Shown here piece by piece: positions 32,327 through 38,986 of a stretch of DNA of 38,986 bases. Made by a program: the position numbers and the translations under genes. The DNA is from Thiopseudomonas sp. (GTDB lineage Bacteria; Pseudomonadota; Gammaproteobacteria; Pseudomonadales; Pseudomonadaceae). Below the pieces are notes generated by a model, which was given only the letters and a program-made list of their open reading frames with translations, did not search any database and had not been told where the DNA came from. How positions within the stretch are numbered: position 1 is the stretch's first letter; every line of letters begins with the position of its first letter. The DNA lies in assembly GCA_023228985.1 (NCBI GenBank), contig JALOAC010000025.1:1-38986 (forward strand), given 5' to 3'.

Positions 32327-32345
32327 GGCCGGCTATTTGCCGGCC
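32327..32345 (+). promoter_or_regulatory. Intercistronic hairpin between pilY1 and pilE
   Basis: Perfect 7-bp GGCCGGC (32327-32333) / GCCGGCC (32339-32345) with a 5-nt loop. No T run follows, so it probably acts as an mRNA stability or partial attenuation element within the operon. Confidence 0.5.
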
Positions 32346-32374
32346 TCTGCGAGCATTAAAAGTAGGTGGAAAAA

Positions 32375-32782
32375 ATGAATAATAGAATGCGCGGCTTCAC
32401 CCTTATAGAAGTAATGATTGTGGTTGTGATTGTTGGCATTCTTGCCAGCATTGCCTATCCGAGTTATCAGGAATATGTTAATCGGAGTAATCGTGCGGAA
32501 GGGCAGGCATTTTTAAGTGATATAGCTGCTCGGCAAGAACGTTACTTCTCTCAGAATAACGCCTATGTAACGGCTGACACTGATCGTTCTAAGCTTGGTT
32601 TAACGAGTAATCAGTCGGCTAATCAACGGTATACAGTGTCACTTTCCGGTGTGGCAAATGATGGCGGCTATACGCTGACTGCAACCCCCAGTTTTACAGA
32701 GACAAGATGCGGTAATTTAGTGCTAAATGCTAAAGGAGTGCGCTCAGTTAGTACAGGTGATAAGGACTACTGCTGGCGCTAA
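32375..32782 (+). CDS. pilE: Type IV pilus minor pilin PilE
   Basis: A 135-aa prepilin: leader MNNRMRG, then FTLIEVMIVVVIVGILASIAYPSYQEYV with Glu5. The globular region includes AARQERYFSQNNAYV and a C-terminal disulphide pair (TRCGNL ... KDYCWR). ATG 32375 is preceded by AGGTGG at 5 nt; an in-frame GTG three codons upstream overlaps that ribosome site and is less likely. In P. aeruginosa pilY2 lies between pilY1 and pilE; here it is absent. Confidence 0.93.
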   Translation: MNNRMRGFTLIEVMIVVVIVGILASIAYPSYQEYVNRSNRAEGQAFLSDIAARQERYFSQNNAYVTADTDRSKLGLTSNQSANQRYTVSLSGVANDGGYTLTATPSFTETRCGNLVLNAKGVRSVSTGDKDYCWR

Positions 32783-32861
32783 TTACGGCGAGAATACAGA
32801 CATATGACAGGTGGTTGATGTCTGTATTATTGAGTTTTGCGGTATGTGAATCGCGGAAGTG

Positions 32862-32893
32862 AAAAACCTAATAAGCTACGTTAGGTTTTTTCT
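32862..32893 (+). terminator. Rho-independent terminator of the pilus operon
   Basis: AAAAACCTAA (32862-32871), 9-nt loop, TTAGGTTTTT (32881-32890) followed by TTC. Located 80 bp past the pilE stop. Confidence 0.8.
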
Positions 32894-32914
32894 TAGATGC
32901 TAGCTTTAGTCAAC

Positions 32915-32950
32915 CTGTATGCACGCAATACCCAAATTGCGCGCATACAG
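32915..32950 (-). terminator. Long hairpin downstream of htpX
   Basis: CTGTATGC-A-CGCAAT (32915-32929) pairs with ATTGCG-C-GCATACAG (32936-32950): 14 of 15 pairs around a 6-nt loop, 7 bases past the htpX stop. No T run follows on the minus strand. Confidence 0.55.
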
Positions 32951-32956
32951 TAAAGA

Positions 32957-33826
32957 TTAGCGACTCTGTAAAGCAGCGATGCGTTCTTCGAGCGGCGGGT
33001 GACTCATAAACAGGCCTGCTAGGCCATGCTTTAAGCCGCCACTGATTGCAAAGGCGCTCATTGAAGCAGGCATTTCGGACTCGCGTCCTGACTCCATCTG
33101 TAGGCGGCGCAATGCATTAATCATAGCGTTTTTACCTGCTAAGCGTGCGCCAGCCTCGTCTGCGCGGTATTCTCGCTTACGTGAGAACCACATAACAATA
33201 ATGCTGGCCAAGATGCCCAATACCAGTTCGGCAAAGATAGTGGCGACAAAGTAACCGATGCCGGGACCGTCTTCGTTTTTGAAAATAGCCTTATCAACAA
33301 AACTGCCAAAAATCCGTGCAAAGAACATGACAAAAGTATTTACCACGCCCTGTATTAAAGTCATGGTCACCATGTCGCCATTGGCTACGTGACCAATTTC
33401 ATGGGCTAAAACGGCTTCGACTTCTTCGCGAGAAAAACGCTCAAGCAAGCCTTGACTTACCGCGACTAAAGAATTGTTACGGTTCCAGCCAGTAGCAAAA
33501 GCGTTGGACTCATACGCTGGGAAGATACCTACTTCAGGCATGCCGATCCCCGCATCTCGCGCCAAACGTTGCACAGTGGCAACCAACCATTGTTCGTGGT
33601 GAGTGCGCGGCTGATCAATAACTTGTGTGCCGGTGCTCTTTTTCGCCATCCATTTGGATAGAAATAAAGAAATAAACGAACCGGAAAAACCAATGACAGC
33701 ACAGAAAATTAATAGTGTTGTGAGGTCGGTGTCGGTGAGCCTGTCAACGCCAAGCAGCTTTAAGGTAATGCTGGCGATAATCAAAACGGCAAGGTTAGTT
33801 GCCAGAAAAAGTGCAATGCGCATCAT
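32957..33826 (-). CDS. htpX: Membrane zinc metalloprotease HtpX
   Basis: A 289-aa M48-family protease. Two N-terminal membrane helices (about 4-24 and 36-56), the zinc motif HEIGH (142-146), two further hydrophobic segments (about 155-175 and 190-212) and the third zinc ligand Glu in REYRADEAGAR. HtpX cleaves misfolded inner-membrane proteins together with FtsH and is usually induced by envelope stress (CpxR or sigma32). The length matches E. coli HtpX (293 aa). Confidence 0.96.
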   Translation of the reverse strand: MMRIALFLATNLAVLIIASITLKLLGVDRLTDTDLTTLLIFCAVIGFSGSFISLFLSKWMAKKSTGTQVIDQPRTHHEQWLVATVQRLARDAGIGMPEVGIFPAYESNAFATGWNRNNSLVAVSQGLLERFSREEVEAVLAHEIGHVANGDMVTMTLIQGVVNTFVMFFARIFGSFVDKAIFKNEDGPGIGYFVATIFAELVLGILASIIVMWFSRKREYRADEAGARLAGKNAMINALRRLQMESGRESEMPASMSAFAISGGLKHGLAGLFMSHPPLEERIAALQSR

Positions 33827-34162
33827 GATGCTTAGTGCTCCAAAGTTATTAGTTGCTGATTATATAGGTATCCGTCAGACAAAATTCAAGAGATGCGTTT
33901 GCCTGCGCCAAAAAATATGGGGCAGTGCAGGCTTTGTTAGAGTTAGAGCGTAACTTTTCTCGATTGTGATTACTTGGCGGCACTTGCGTTGATTCTGTAG
34001 TTTGCGATAGCAAAAAAGCAGGTTTGCAGCAGGGTAAGCGGCAAAGAATTTCCAGAAAAAAAGAATGCTGACGCAGGTTAGGATTAAATTTTGTTACCAG
34101 TGCTTGTTTTCAAGTCATTGATGTTAAAGGAATTGTTTTGTCTTAAACGTTAAATTAAAAGT

Positions 34163-34178
34163 TGGCACGCTTTCTGCT
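34163..34178 (+). promoter_or_regulatory. Sigma54 (RpoN) -24/-12 promoter upstream of fliC
   Basis: TGGCACGCTTTCTGCT has GG and GC separated by exactly 10 bases, as required, and a full TGGCACG -24 element. It implies RpoN control with an enhancer-binding activator such as FleQ or FleR. The start site would be near 34190, leaving a leader of about 180 nt. Confidence 0.7.
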
Positions 34179-34239
34179 TCGTATTAAGTGCGTCACCAAT
34201 GACTGTCAAAGCTTTGGCGAAAACAAGAGTTTCCAGTTT

Positions 34240-34266
34240 GAGAGTTATTTTTGACGCTAACGATAA
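34240..34266 (+). promoter_or_regulatory. Weak sigma28 (FliA)-like site upstream of fliC
   Basis: GAGAGTTA, 11 nt, AACGATAA: 5 of 8 and 6 of 8 matches to TAAAGTTT-N11-GCCGATAA, about 105 bp before fliC. In Pseudomonas fliC is normally FliA-dependent, so this degenerate site could be the working one. Confidence 0.35.
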
Positions 34267-34371
34267 CTAAAGATGAAAAATGAAGACGATAGCTAAGTAT
34301 TCGGGACATGCAATTGGCATACCCAAGCAGCACGTCTGATTACTTAAACATCAGCCCTGGAGGCTAAGACT

Positions 34372-35562
34372 ATGGCACTTTCAGTAAATACTAACGTTGC
34401 GTCACTGAATACCCAACGTAATTTAAATACCTCTACTAATGCGCTCGCCACTTCGTTGCAGCGTTTGTCTACAGGTTCGCGTATTAATAGCGCGAAAGAC
34501 GACGCCGCTGGCTTGCAGATTGCTAACCGTTTGACCAGCCAGATTAATGGTATGGGTGTGGCAGTGAAAAACTCCAACGACGGCATCTCCATGGCGCAAA
34601 CGGCAGAGGGCGCATTGGAGCAATCCACCACTATTCTACAGCGCATGCGTGATTTATCACTGCAGTCAGCCAACGGCTCAAACAGCGCTGAGGAGCGTAA
34701 AGCGCTTAACTCAGAAGTGGTTGAGTTGAAAAAAGAGCTTGACCGTATTGCTAACACCACTAGTTTTGGTGGTAAAAAACTGCTGGACGGCAGCTTCCAA
34801 GCCACCACCTTCCAGGTGGGTGCAGCGGCGAACGAAACCATTACTGTTAAGCTGGATGAAATGAGCAGTAAAGCGTTAGAGGCTAAATTCAGTACCGGAA
34901 CTATTCCAGCTAACGCTCTAGGTGCTGCAGGATCAGCATCAGGTGTAATCGCGGTTCAGGTGCAAATGGCAGGTGGTGAAGTTAAGACTTTTTCAGCGAA
35001 CTTTGAAGCAGATGCGACTCAAGCCGAGCAGGTGCAGGCGCTGGCTACAGTGATTAACGATGCTAATATCGGCATAGGTGCATTTGCTAATGAGACTGGT
35101 GCATTTGATTTGGTAACGTCCCTAGCCTCGGGTACCGGTGCAGGTCAAATTTCATCGCTTAAGTTTGGTGCCGGTCAAAATTTGGCGGGTGCACAAACAG
35201 CTGCAACTGCAGCAACAGATGTTGCTCTAACTGCACCAACCACAGATAACAAAGTATCAGATATAGATATTAACTCTGTACTTGGTGCACAAACTGCGGT
35301 GATAATCATTGACCAAGCCATCCAGAAAATTGATGCGCAACGTGCTGATTTGGGTGCGGTGCAAAATAGATTTGAGAACACCATCGCAAACTTGCAGAAT
35401 ATTGCAGAAAACGTCTCTGCCGCACGAGGAAGAATTAAAGATACTGATTTTGCGGCCGAAACAGCAGCATTGAGTAAAAACCAAATTATGCAACAGGCTG
35501 GAACAGCTATCTTGGCACAAGCTAACCAGCTGCCACAGTCGGTACTTAGTTTGCTGCAGTAA
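34372..35562 (+). CDS. fliC: Flagellin
   Basis: A 396-aa flagellin, the filament subunit. The conserved N-terminal D0/D1 region (ALSVNTNVASLNTQRNLNTS ... RLSTGSRINSAKDDAAGLQI, about 1-140) and C-terminal D1/D0 region (about 300-396, ending QANQLPQSVLSLLQ) are intact. The variable central domain (about 165-290) is short and Ala/Gly-rich, close to the a-type flagellin size of P. aeruginosa. The segment LQRMRDLSLQSANGSNSAEER is the typical TLR5-recognised D1 region. Strong Shine-Dalgarno GGAGG. Confidence 0.97.
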   Translation: MALSVNTNVASLNTQRNLNTSTNALATSLQRLSTGSRINSAKDDAAGLQIANRLTSQINGMGVAVKNSNDGISMAQTAEGALEQSTTILQRMRDLSLQSANGSNSAEERKALNSEVVELKKELDRIANTTSFGGKKLLDGSFQATTFQVGAAANETITVKLDEMSSKALEAKFSTGTIPANALGAAGSASGVIAVQVQMAGGEVKTFSANFEADATQAEQVQALATVINDANIGIGAFANETGAFDLVTSLASGTGAGQISSLKFGAGQNLAGAQTAATAATDVALTAPTTDNKVSDIDINSVLGAQTAVIIIDQAIQKIDAQRADLGAVQNRFENTIANLQNIAENVSAARGRIKDTDFAAETAALSKNQIMQQAGTAILAQANQLPQSVLSLLQ

Positions 35563-35590
35563 CGAGCATCTGAGAGTTGCATAGTCTGAC

Positions 35591-35620
35591 GGGGGAGCGT
35601 GGTTATCGCACGCCACCCCG
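35591..35620 (+). terminator. Stem-loop between fliC and flaG
   Basis: GGGG (35592-35595) and GCGTG (35597-35601) pair with CACGC (35609-35613) and CCCC (35616-35619) around a 7-nt loop. No T run. It probably stabilises fliC mRNA and lowers readthrough into flaG. Confidence 0.5.
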
Positions 35621-35647
35621 CCTAAATTATGAACTCGGAGGTGAGTT

Positions 35648-36031
35648 ATGGAAATTAATACCAACTTCAGCGTGCTGCCTAGAACAGTGCAAGAACGACA
35701 GTCCCCCGTGACTGAAGCACAGGCGCTAGGGCGTTCAGAGCACAAAGATGGCTCTGTAGCTCAATCGGAACAGGCGCAGGAAACACAAGCAACCAAAGCT
35801 GAACGCAGTAAAGAAGAGTTCGAACAAATCGTCGAAAAAATGCAAGAAACAGTCAAAGTGATGCAGCGGAATTTGAATTTTTCCATTCATGACACAACAG
35901 GCACGACAATAGTAAAAGTTATGGATGCGGGCTCGGGCGAGGTTATTCGTCAGATGCCGACTGAAGATGCGCTCGTTTTGGCCGAAAGACTGGATGAGAT
36001 GCGCAGTTTGCTGTTTGAGGCACGCGCCTAA
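35648..36031 (+). CDS. flaG: Flagellar protein FlaG
   Basis: A 127-aa FlaG-family protein. A polar Gln/Glu-rich N-terminus (about 1-60) precedes the conserved domain MQRNLNFSIHDTTGTTIVKVMDAGSGEVIRQMPTEDALVLAERLDEM. FlaG proteins influence filament length in Pseudomonas and other species, with an unclear mechanism. It lies in the canonical position between fliC and fliD, with GGAGGTGAG before the ATG. Confidence 0.93.
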   Translation: MEINTNFSVLPRTVQERQSPVTEAQALGRSEHKDGSVAQSEQAQETQATKAERSKEEFEQIVEKMQETVKVMQRNLNFSIHDTTGTTIVKVMDAGSGEVIRQMPTEDALVLAERLDEMRSLLFEARA

Positions 36032-36160
36032 AGCTTAATGACAGCAAGATACAAAATCAGTAAAGTATTCAGTGAGAAGTGTGCAGTGTTTAGCTGCTCA
36101 GTTAGCTAACGCTCAGCTCTCCAACACGCAACAAACGTCAGAATGACGAAGGTGGATAAC

Positions 36161-37576
36161 ATGGCAGGTATTACAGGAATAGGCTCTGGCTTAGATATTA
36201 AAGGCTTGGTTAATTCAATGGTGCAGGCAGAAACAGCACCCAAAGCTGCCCAGCTTCAACGCCAGGAGAAGACCACTGAAGCCAAGTTTTCTGCGTTAGG
36301 TAAGTTACAGAGCGCACTCAGTAATTTCCAAAGCTCAATGAAAGATCTCAATAAGCTGTCGCTATTCGATAACATGAAGGCGAGTTCGTCTAATGGTTCG
36401 GCACTCAGCGCGACTGCTAGCAAAACTGCAGCGGCTGGTACTTATAGTGTAGAAGTGACGAGCTTGGCGACCAGCAGTAAAGTAGCGACACAAGCGGTTG
36501 CAACAGATTTTAAAGCCTCTGGGGCTGGTTTTTTAGACGTTAAGCTGGGCTCCGATGGTGAGGTAACTACCGTCAACATTGCTGATGGCTCAAGTTTGAC
36601 GGATGTACGTGATGCGCTCAATGAGCAGCTTAAAGACAAGGGCATTACAGCTAATATTGTTAATAACCCAGCCAGCGGTGAATCGCAGATTGTGCTTAGC
36701 TCGAAAGAAACGGGTGCAGACAAAGATATTGTGATGACCGGAACGCTGGAAGGTGTAAATGGCGTAGTAGCAGACTTTAATGTCGACGGCACAAAAAAAG
36801 CCGAGGCGGGCGGCGGTGCTGGATACTTACAGCAAGCCGCAAATGCTAAATTTAGTGTTGATGGTTTGACGCTTGAGAGCGCAACCAACACAGTTGCAAA
36901 CGTTATCCCTGATGTTGAATTCACTCTTAAAGGTAAAACTGAAGAAGGCAAACCCCTGACAGTTACCGTTGGTGAAGACCGCTCAGGCGTTAAAGATCAG
37001 TTAAAGAAATTTGTTGATTCCTATAACGAATTTATGAGCGTAGCCAAAGAGTTAACTGCTGTAACCAAAGTCGGTGATGATAAACCACCGGTGGTCGGCG
37101 GCTTGGTGGGTGACTCTACAGTGCGTAGCCTGTTAAATGGCGTGCGTGCAGAGCTAGGTAATGCAATGCCAGGTGCAGAAGGCATGCGGGTATTGGCGGA
37201 TTTAGGTATCACTACCCAGCAAGATGGCAAATTAAAAATCGATGATAAAAAATTAGATGCTTCACTCGCGCAAAATTTTGATAAAGTAGGGCAGTTTATT
37301 GCTGGTGATAACGGCTTGATGTCTCGCTTAGATAGCAAAATAGATGCTTACACGGGCAAAAGCGGTATTATTGGTGAGAGACAAAAGAGCCTTGAGTCAA
37401 CGCGTACAGATATTAAGAAACAAACAGAACGCTTAAATGCGCGCTCATTACAAATTGAAGCTCGATTGCTCAAACAGTTTAACGCAATGGACGCGCTGGT
37501 AGGTCAACTAAACTCAACCAGCAGTAGTCTAATGCAATCTCTAGCTAGCTTGCCTGGCATGTCACGAAAGGACTAA
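36161..37576 (+). CDS. fliD: Flagellar filament cap protein FliD
   Basis: A 471-aa hook-associated protein 2 that caps the filament and folds exported flagellin. The N-terminal coiled coil starts ITGIGSGLDIKGLVNSMVQAE, an antiparallel D2/D3 region follows, and the C-terminal coiled coil contains LNARSLQIEARLLKQFNAMDALVGQLNSTSSSLMQSLA. ATG 36161 is chosen because GAAGGTGG lies 5 nt before it; an ATG six codons upstream (36143) lacks a ribosome site. No sigma54 or sigma28 box is visible in the 129-bp flaG-fliD gap, so it may be cotranscribed with flaG. Confidence 0.95.
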   Translation: MAGITGIGSGLDIKGLVNSMVQAETAPKAAQLQRQEKTTEAKFSALGKLQSALSNFQSSMKDLNKLSLFDNMKASSSNGSALSATASKTAAAGTYSVEVTSLATSSKVATQAVATDFKASGAGFLDVKLGSDGEVTTVNIADGSSLTDVRDALNEQLKDKGITANIVNNPASGESQIVLSSKETGADKDIVMTGTLEGVNGVVADFNVDGTKKAEAGGGAGYLQQAANAKFSVDGLTLESATNTVANVIPDVEFTLKGKTEEGKPLTVTVGEDRSGVKDQLKKFVDSYNEFMSVAKELTAVTKVGDDKPPVVGGLVGDSTVRSLLNGVRAELGNAMPGAEGMRVLADLGITTQQDGKLKIDDKKLDASLAQNFDKVGQFIAGDNGLMSRLDSKIDAYTGKSGIIGERQKSLESTRTDIKKQTERLNARSLQIEARLLKQFNAMDALVGQLNSTSSSLMQSLASLPGMSRKD

Positions 37577-37582
37577 TAAAGC

Positions 37583-37969
37583 ATGACTAACCCAACAGAT
37601 ACATATAGCAACGTAGGTCAAGAACAAGATTTAACACCCTATCAAGCAGTGCAGGTTTTGCTCGATGGCGCATTAGACCGTATTTCTGCAGCTATTTCTG
37701 CGCAACAATCCAATAACCACGCTGAACGTGGTGAGGCTGTGGACACAACTCTGACGATTATCGGCCTGTTGCAAGACAGTCTAGATAAAGAACAGGGCGG
37801 TGAGCTGGCTGAAAACCTTGATGCTTTGTATGACTATATGACTCGTCGCTTAGCCCATGTGGCAGTAGATAAAACCCCTAAGACCTTGGAAGAAGTGCAG
37901 GAGTTAGTGGTTAAGATTCGCGATGCATGGGCAGAAATTGACCCTGCAAAAGAACCAACGCAGCTGTAA
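37583..37969 (+). CDS. Flagellin export chaperone FliS (first copy, divergent)
   Basis: A 128-aa FliS-family protein: PYQAVQVLLDGALDRISAAI, LLQDSLDKEQGGELAENLDALYDYMTRRLAHV and VQELVVKIRDAWAEID. FliS binds the C-terminus of FliC to keep it unfolded before export. Compared with the second copy it lacks the MNAMTALQQYQ start and the DPHRLIQMLMEG segment is altered, so it is probably a specialised paralogue. It lies 6 bp after fliD and is closed by its own terminator. Confidence 0.88.
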   Translation: MTNPTDTYSNVGQEQDLTPYQAVQVLLDGALDRISAAISAQQSNNHAERGEAVDTTLTIIGLLQDSLDKEQGGELAENLDALYDYMTRRLAHVAVDKTPKTLEEVQELVVKIRDAWAEIDPAKEPTQL

Positions 37970-37991
37970 AGAAACCTTAAACAGGCTACAT

Positions 37992-38048
37992 AAATAAGCC
38001 ACTACGCATTTAGACTTAGGCCGAAATACGTGTAGTGGCTTTATTTTT
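37992..38048 (+). terminator. Terminator separating the two fliS genes
   Basis: AGCCACTAC (37997-38005) pairs with GTAGTGGCT (38032-38040). The stem is extended by A/T-rich flanks (AAATA / TATTT) and followed by TTATTTTTAT. The unpaired middle is 26 nt. Confidence 0.75.
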
Positions 38049-38108
38049 ATCAGAAAAATAGTTTCAGTAAGTTTTAGTGTTTGTTTTTCAGTTGTTTGAG
38101 TTATTTTT

Positions 38109-38135
38109 TAAAGAAATTGGTGCTGTTGTCGATAA
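38109..38135 (+). promoter_or_regulatory. Sigma28 (FliA) promoter of the second fliS gene
   Basis: TAAAGAAA (38109-38116), exactly 11 nt, GTCGATAA (38128-38135). This matches TAAAGTTT-N11-GCCGATAA at 6 of 8 plus 7 of 8 positions with correct spacing, 36 bp before the fliS ATG. Confidence 0.75.
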
Positions 38136-38170
38136 ATAGAGTAATCCGCAACACATGAGGGCACGAACAA

Positions 38171-38551
38171 ATGAACGCGATGACGGCTTTACAGCAATAT
38201 CAAACTGTTAATACACAAGCCCAGGCAGCAGGTGCTGATCCGCACCGTTTAATTCAAATGTTGATGGAAGGTGGCTTAACACGACTGGCTCAAGCACGTG
38301 GTGCAATGGAGCGTCAACAGACTGCCGAGAAGGGCGAATTAATTAGTAAGGCCATTGGTATAGTTAATGGCTTACGTCAAAGTTTAGATATAGAGCAGGG
38401 CGGTGAAATTGCCGTTAATTTGGATAGCCTGTATGACTATATGGCTAGGCGCTTAATGGAAGCTAACTTGAAAAACGACTCCGCTATTTTAGAGGAAGTT
38501 TCCGGTTTGCTGCGTGAAGTTAAAGAGGGTTGGGACGCAATTGCGGCCTGA
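38171..38551 (+). CDS. fliS: Flagellin export chaperone FliS (canonical copy)
   Basis: A 126-aa FliS with the full family signature: MTALQQYQTVNTQAQAAGADPHRLIQMLMEGGLTRLAQARGAM, then GLRQSLDIEQGGEIAVNLDSLYDYMARRLMEAN, ending LLREVKEGWDAIAA. It binds FliC as an export chaperone. It has its own sigma28 promoter and is isolated from the upstream paralogue by a terminator, so it probably rises late, together with filament synthesis. Followed by the fliT-like gene after 22 bp. Confidence 0.94.
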   Translation: MNAMTALQQYQTVNTQAQAAGADPHRLIQMLMEGGLTRLAQARGAMERQQTAEKGELISKAIGIVNGLRQSLDIEQGGEIAVNLDSLYDYMARRLMEANLKNDSAILEEVSGLLREVKEGWDAIAA

Positions 38552-38573
38552 TAATCCCGAAGAGGGTCTACAC

Positions 38574-38870
38574 ATGAGTGCAGTAGTATTGCAGTTGCAA
38601 CAGTCGGGTACAGCGCTACGTGAAGCGTTAATGAACAAAGACTGGGAAGCCATCGGGGCTTTAGACTTGCAGTGTCGACAAGCAGTCGATGATGCGCTAT
38701 CAGACCCACATAGCCCAGCAGAAGAGCTGCGCGAGAAAATGCAGGAATTACTGGAGTTATATCGCGACTTGGTTTCTACATGCCAAACTGAACAAAAGCG
38801 CATAGCTGATGAGCTCGTAGGAATACAGCAATCAAAAAAAAACGCAAAAATTTATCAGCTCTTTGAATGA
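38574..38870 (+). CDS. FliT-like flagellar chaperone (FleP-position protein)
   Basis: A 98-aa all-helical protein: VLQLQQSGTALREALMNKDWEAIGALDLQCRQAVDDAL and ELREKMQELLELYRDLVSTCQTEQKRIADELVGIQQ. Size, helix pattern and position after fliS fit FliT, the FliD export chaperone. The corresponding P. aeruginosa gene is called fleP. The ATG at 38574 has GAAGAGGG upstream; the frame opening at 38514 overlaps fliS and is not used. Confidence 0.8.
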   Translation: MSAVVLQLQQSGTALREALMNKDWEAIGALDLQCRQAVDDALSDPHSPAEELREKMQELLELYRDLVSTCQTEQKRIADELVGIQQSKKNAKIYQLFE

Positions 38871-38885
38871 CCAAAATGCGCGACA

Positions 38886-38940
38886 AGCCCCGTACTTTTA
38901 GTGCGGGGAAGGATAGCGCTGGAAGGCTGTAGCCTTCCTT
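38886..38940. mobile_element. IS200/IS605-end-like hairpin plus a second hairpin downstream of the fliT-like gene
   Basis: CCCCGTAC (38888-38895), loop TTTTA and GTGCGGGG (38901-38908) form an 8-bp stem with one T-G wobble at pair six, followed by AAGGAT. It has the same architecture as the tnpB-associated hairpin at 96-115. A second stem follows: GGAAGGC (38921-38927) / GCCTTCC (38932-38938). It could be the end of another IS605-type element continuing beyond the window, a solo end, or a tandem terminator of the flagellar operon. Confidence 0.5.
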
Positions 38941-38986
38941 AATGGGGTCGGGTTTGCTGCTCTATGTATTGGCGTATCCCTGAAAT

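Larger units (their letters stand above)
33827..34371. promoter_or_regulatory. Divergent control region between htpX and fliC
   Basis: 545 bp with no gene I can support. The left part should hold the htpX promoter, although I see no clear consensus. The right part holds a sigma54-type promoter (34163-34178) and a weak sigma28-like site (34240-34266). It ends with GGAGG 10 nt before the fliC ATG. Confidence 0.5.

Noticed and set aside
36143..36160. Upstream fliD start
   Set aside because: No Shine-Dalgarno before it, while GAAGGTGG fits ATG 36161 and gives the usual MAGITGIGSGLD start.

Overview
The window looks like a chromosomal segment of a low-to-medium GC gammaproteobacterium of the Pseudomonadaceae. 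Three blocks have gene order and protein sequences typical of Pseudomonas: aspS-yebC-ruvCAB-ybgC-tolQRAB-pal-cpoB-tRNA-Lys; the minor-pilin operon fimU-pilV-pilW-pilX-pilY1-pilE; and the flagellar block fliC-flaG-fliD-fliS-fliS-fliT-like. A small-genome relative such as Thiopseudomonas or Denitrificimonas is my guess from AT-richness and compactness; it is not demonstrated.

Layout. 1-1035: accessory edge with the 3' end of an IS200/IS605-type tnpB, its hairpin end, and a FitAB/VapBC-type toxin-antitoxin pair. 1061-2324: nadA and tRNA-Lys, both on the minus strand. 2552-12839: a long minus-strand block covering the Tol-Pal envelope machine, the RuvABC Holliday-junction resolvasome, YebC and AspRS. 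13157-15080: a membrane protein with a C-terminal cold-shock domain, then a complete IS5-family element with a 4-bp target duplication. The element sits between that gene and its apparent terminator, and its transposase lacks the second catalytic Asp motif. 15202-17320: glutamate dehydrogenase, a small conserved protein, and a tRNA-Glu/tRNA-Gly operon with a recognisable promoter and terminator. 17460-19023: non-coding repeats, with 11-bp-phased GGTGAC repeats and hairpins followed by a mosaic of three palindromic element families (A 94 bp, B 90 bp, C 135 bp) that includes a 437-bp tandem duplication. 19054-25466: housekeeping and metabolic genes (rlmA, csp, dcd, rhlB, esterase, asparaginase-like, GIY-YIG, DyP peroxidase). 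25734-32782: type IV pilus minor pilins and PilY1. 32957-33826: htpX. 34163-38870: flagellar filament, cap and chaperone genes with a sigma54-type promoter before fliC and a sigma28-type promoter before the second fliS. The last 100 bases carry a hairpin closely resembling the IS200/IS605 end at the window start.

How the genes work together. TolQRA, TolB, Pal and CpoB couple inner membrane, peptidoglycan and outer membrane during division. RuvABC processes recombination junctions. FimU, PilV, PilW, PilX, PilY1 and PilE prime type IV pilus assembly and adhesion. FliC, FlaG, FliD, the FliS proteins and the FliT-like protein build and chaperone the flagellar filament. No clearly new multi-gene system is visible. 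The least explained material is the repeat mosaic with its phased repeats, the twin IS605-like hairpins, the IS5 copy lacking a catalytic residue, and the fliC promoter architecture.
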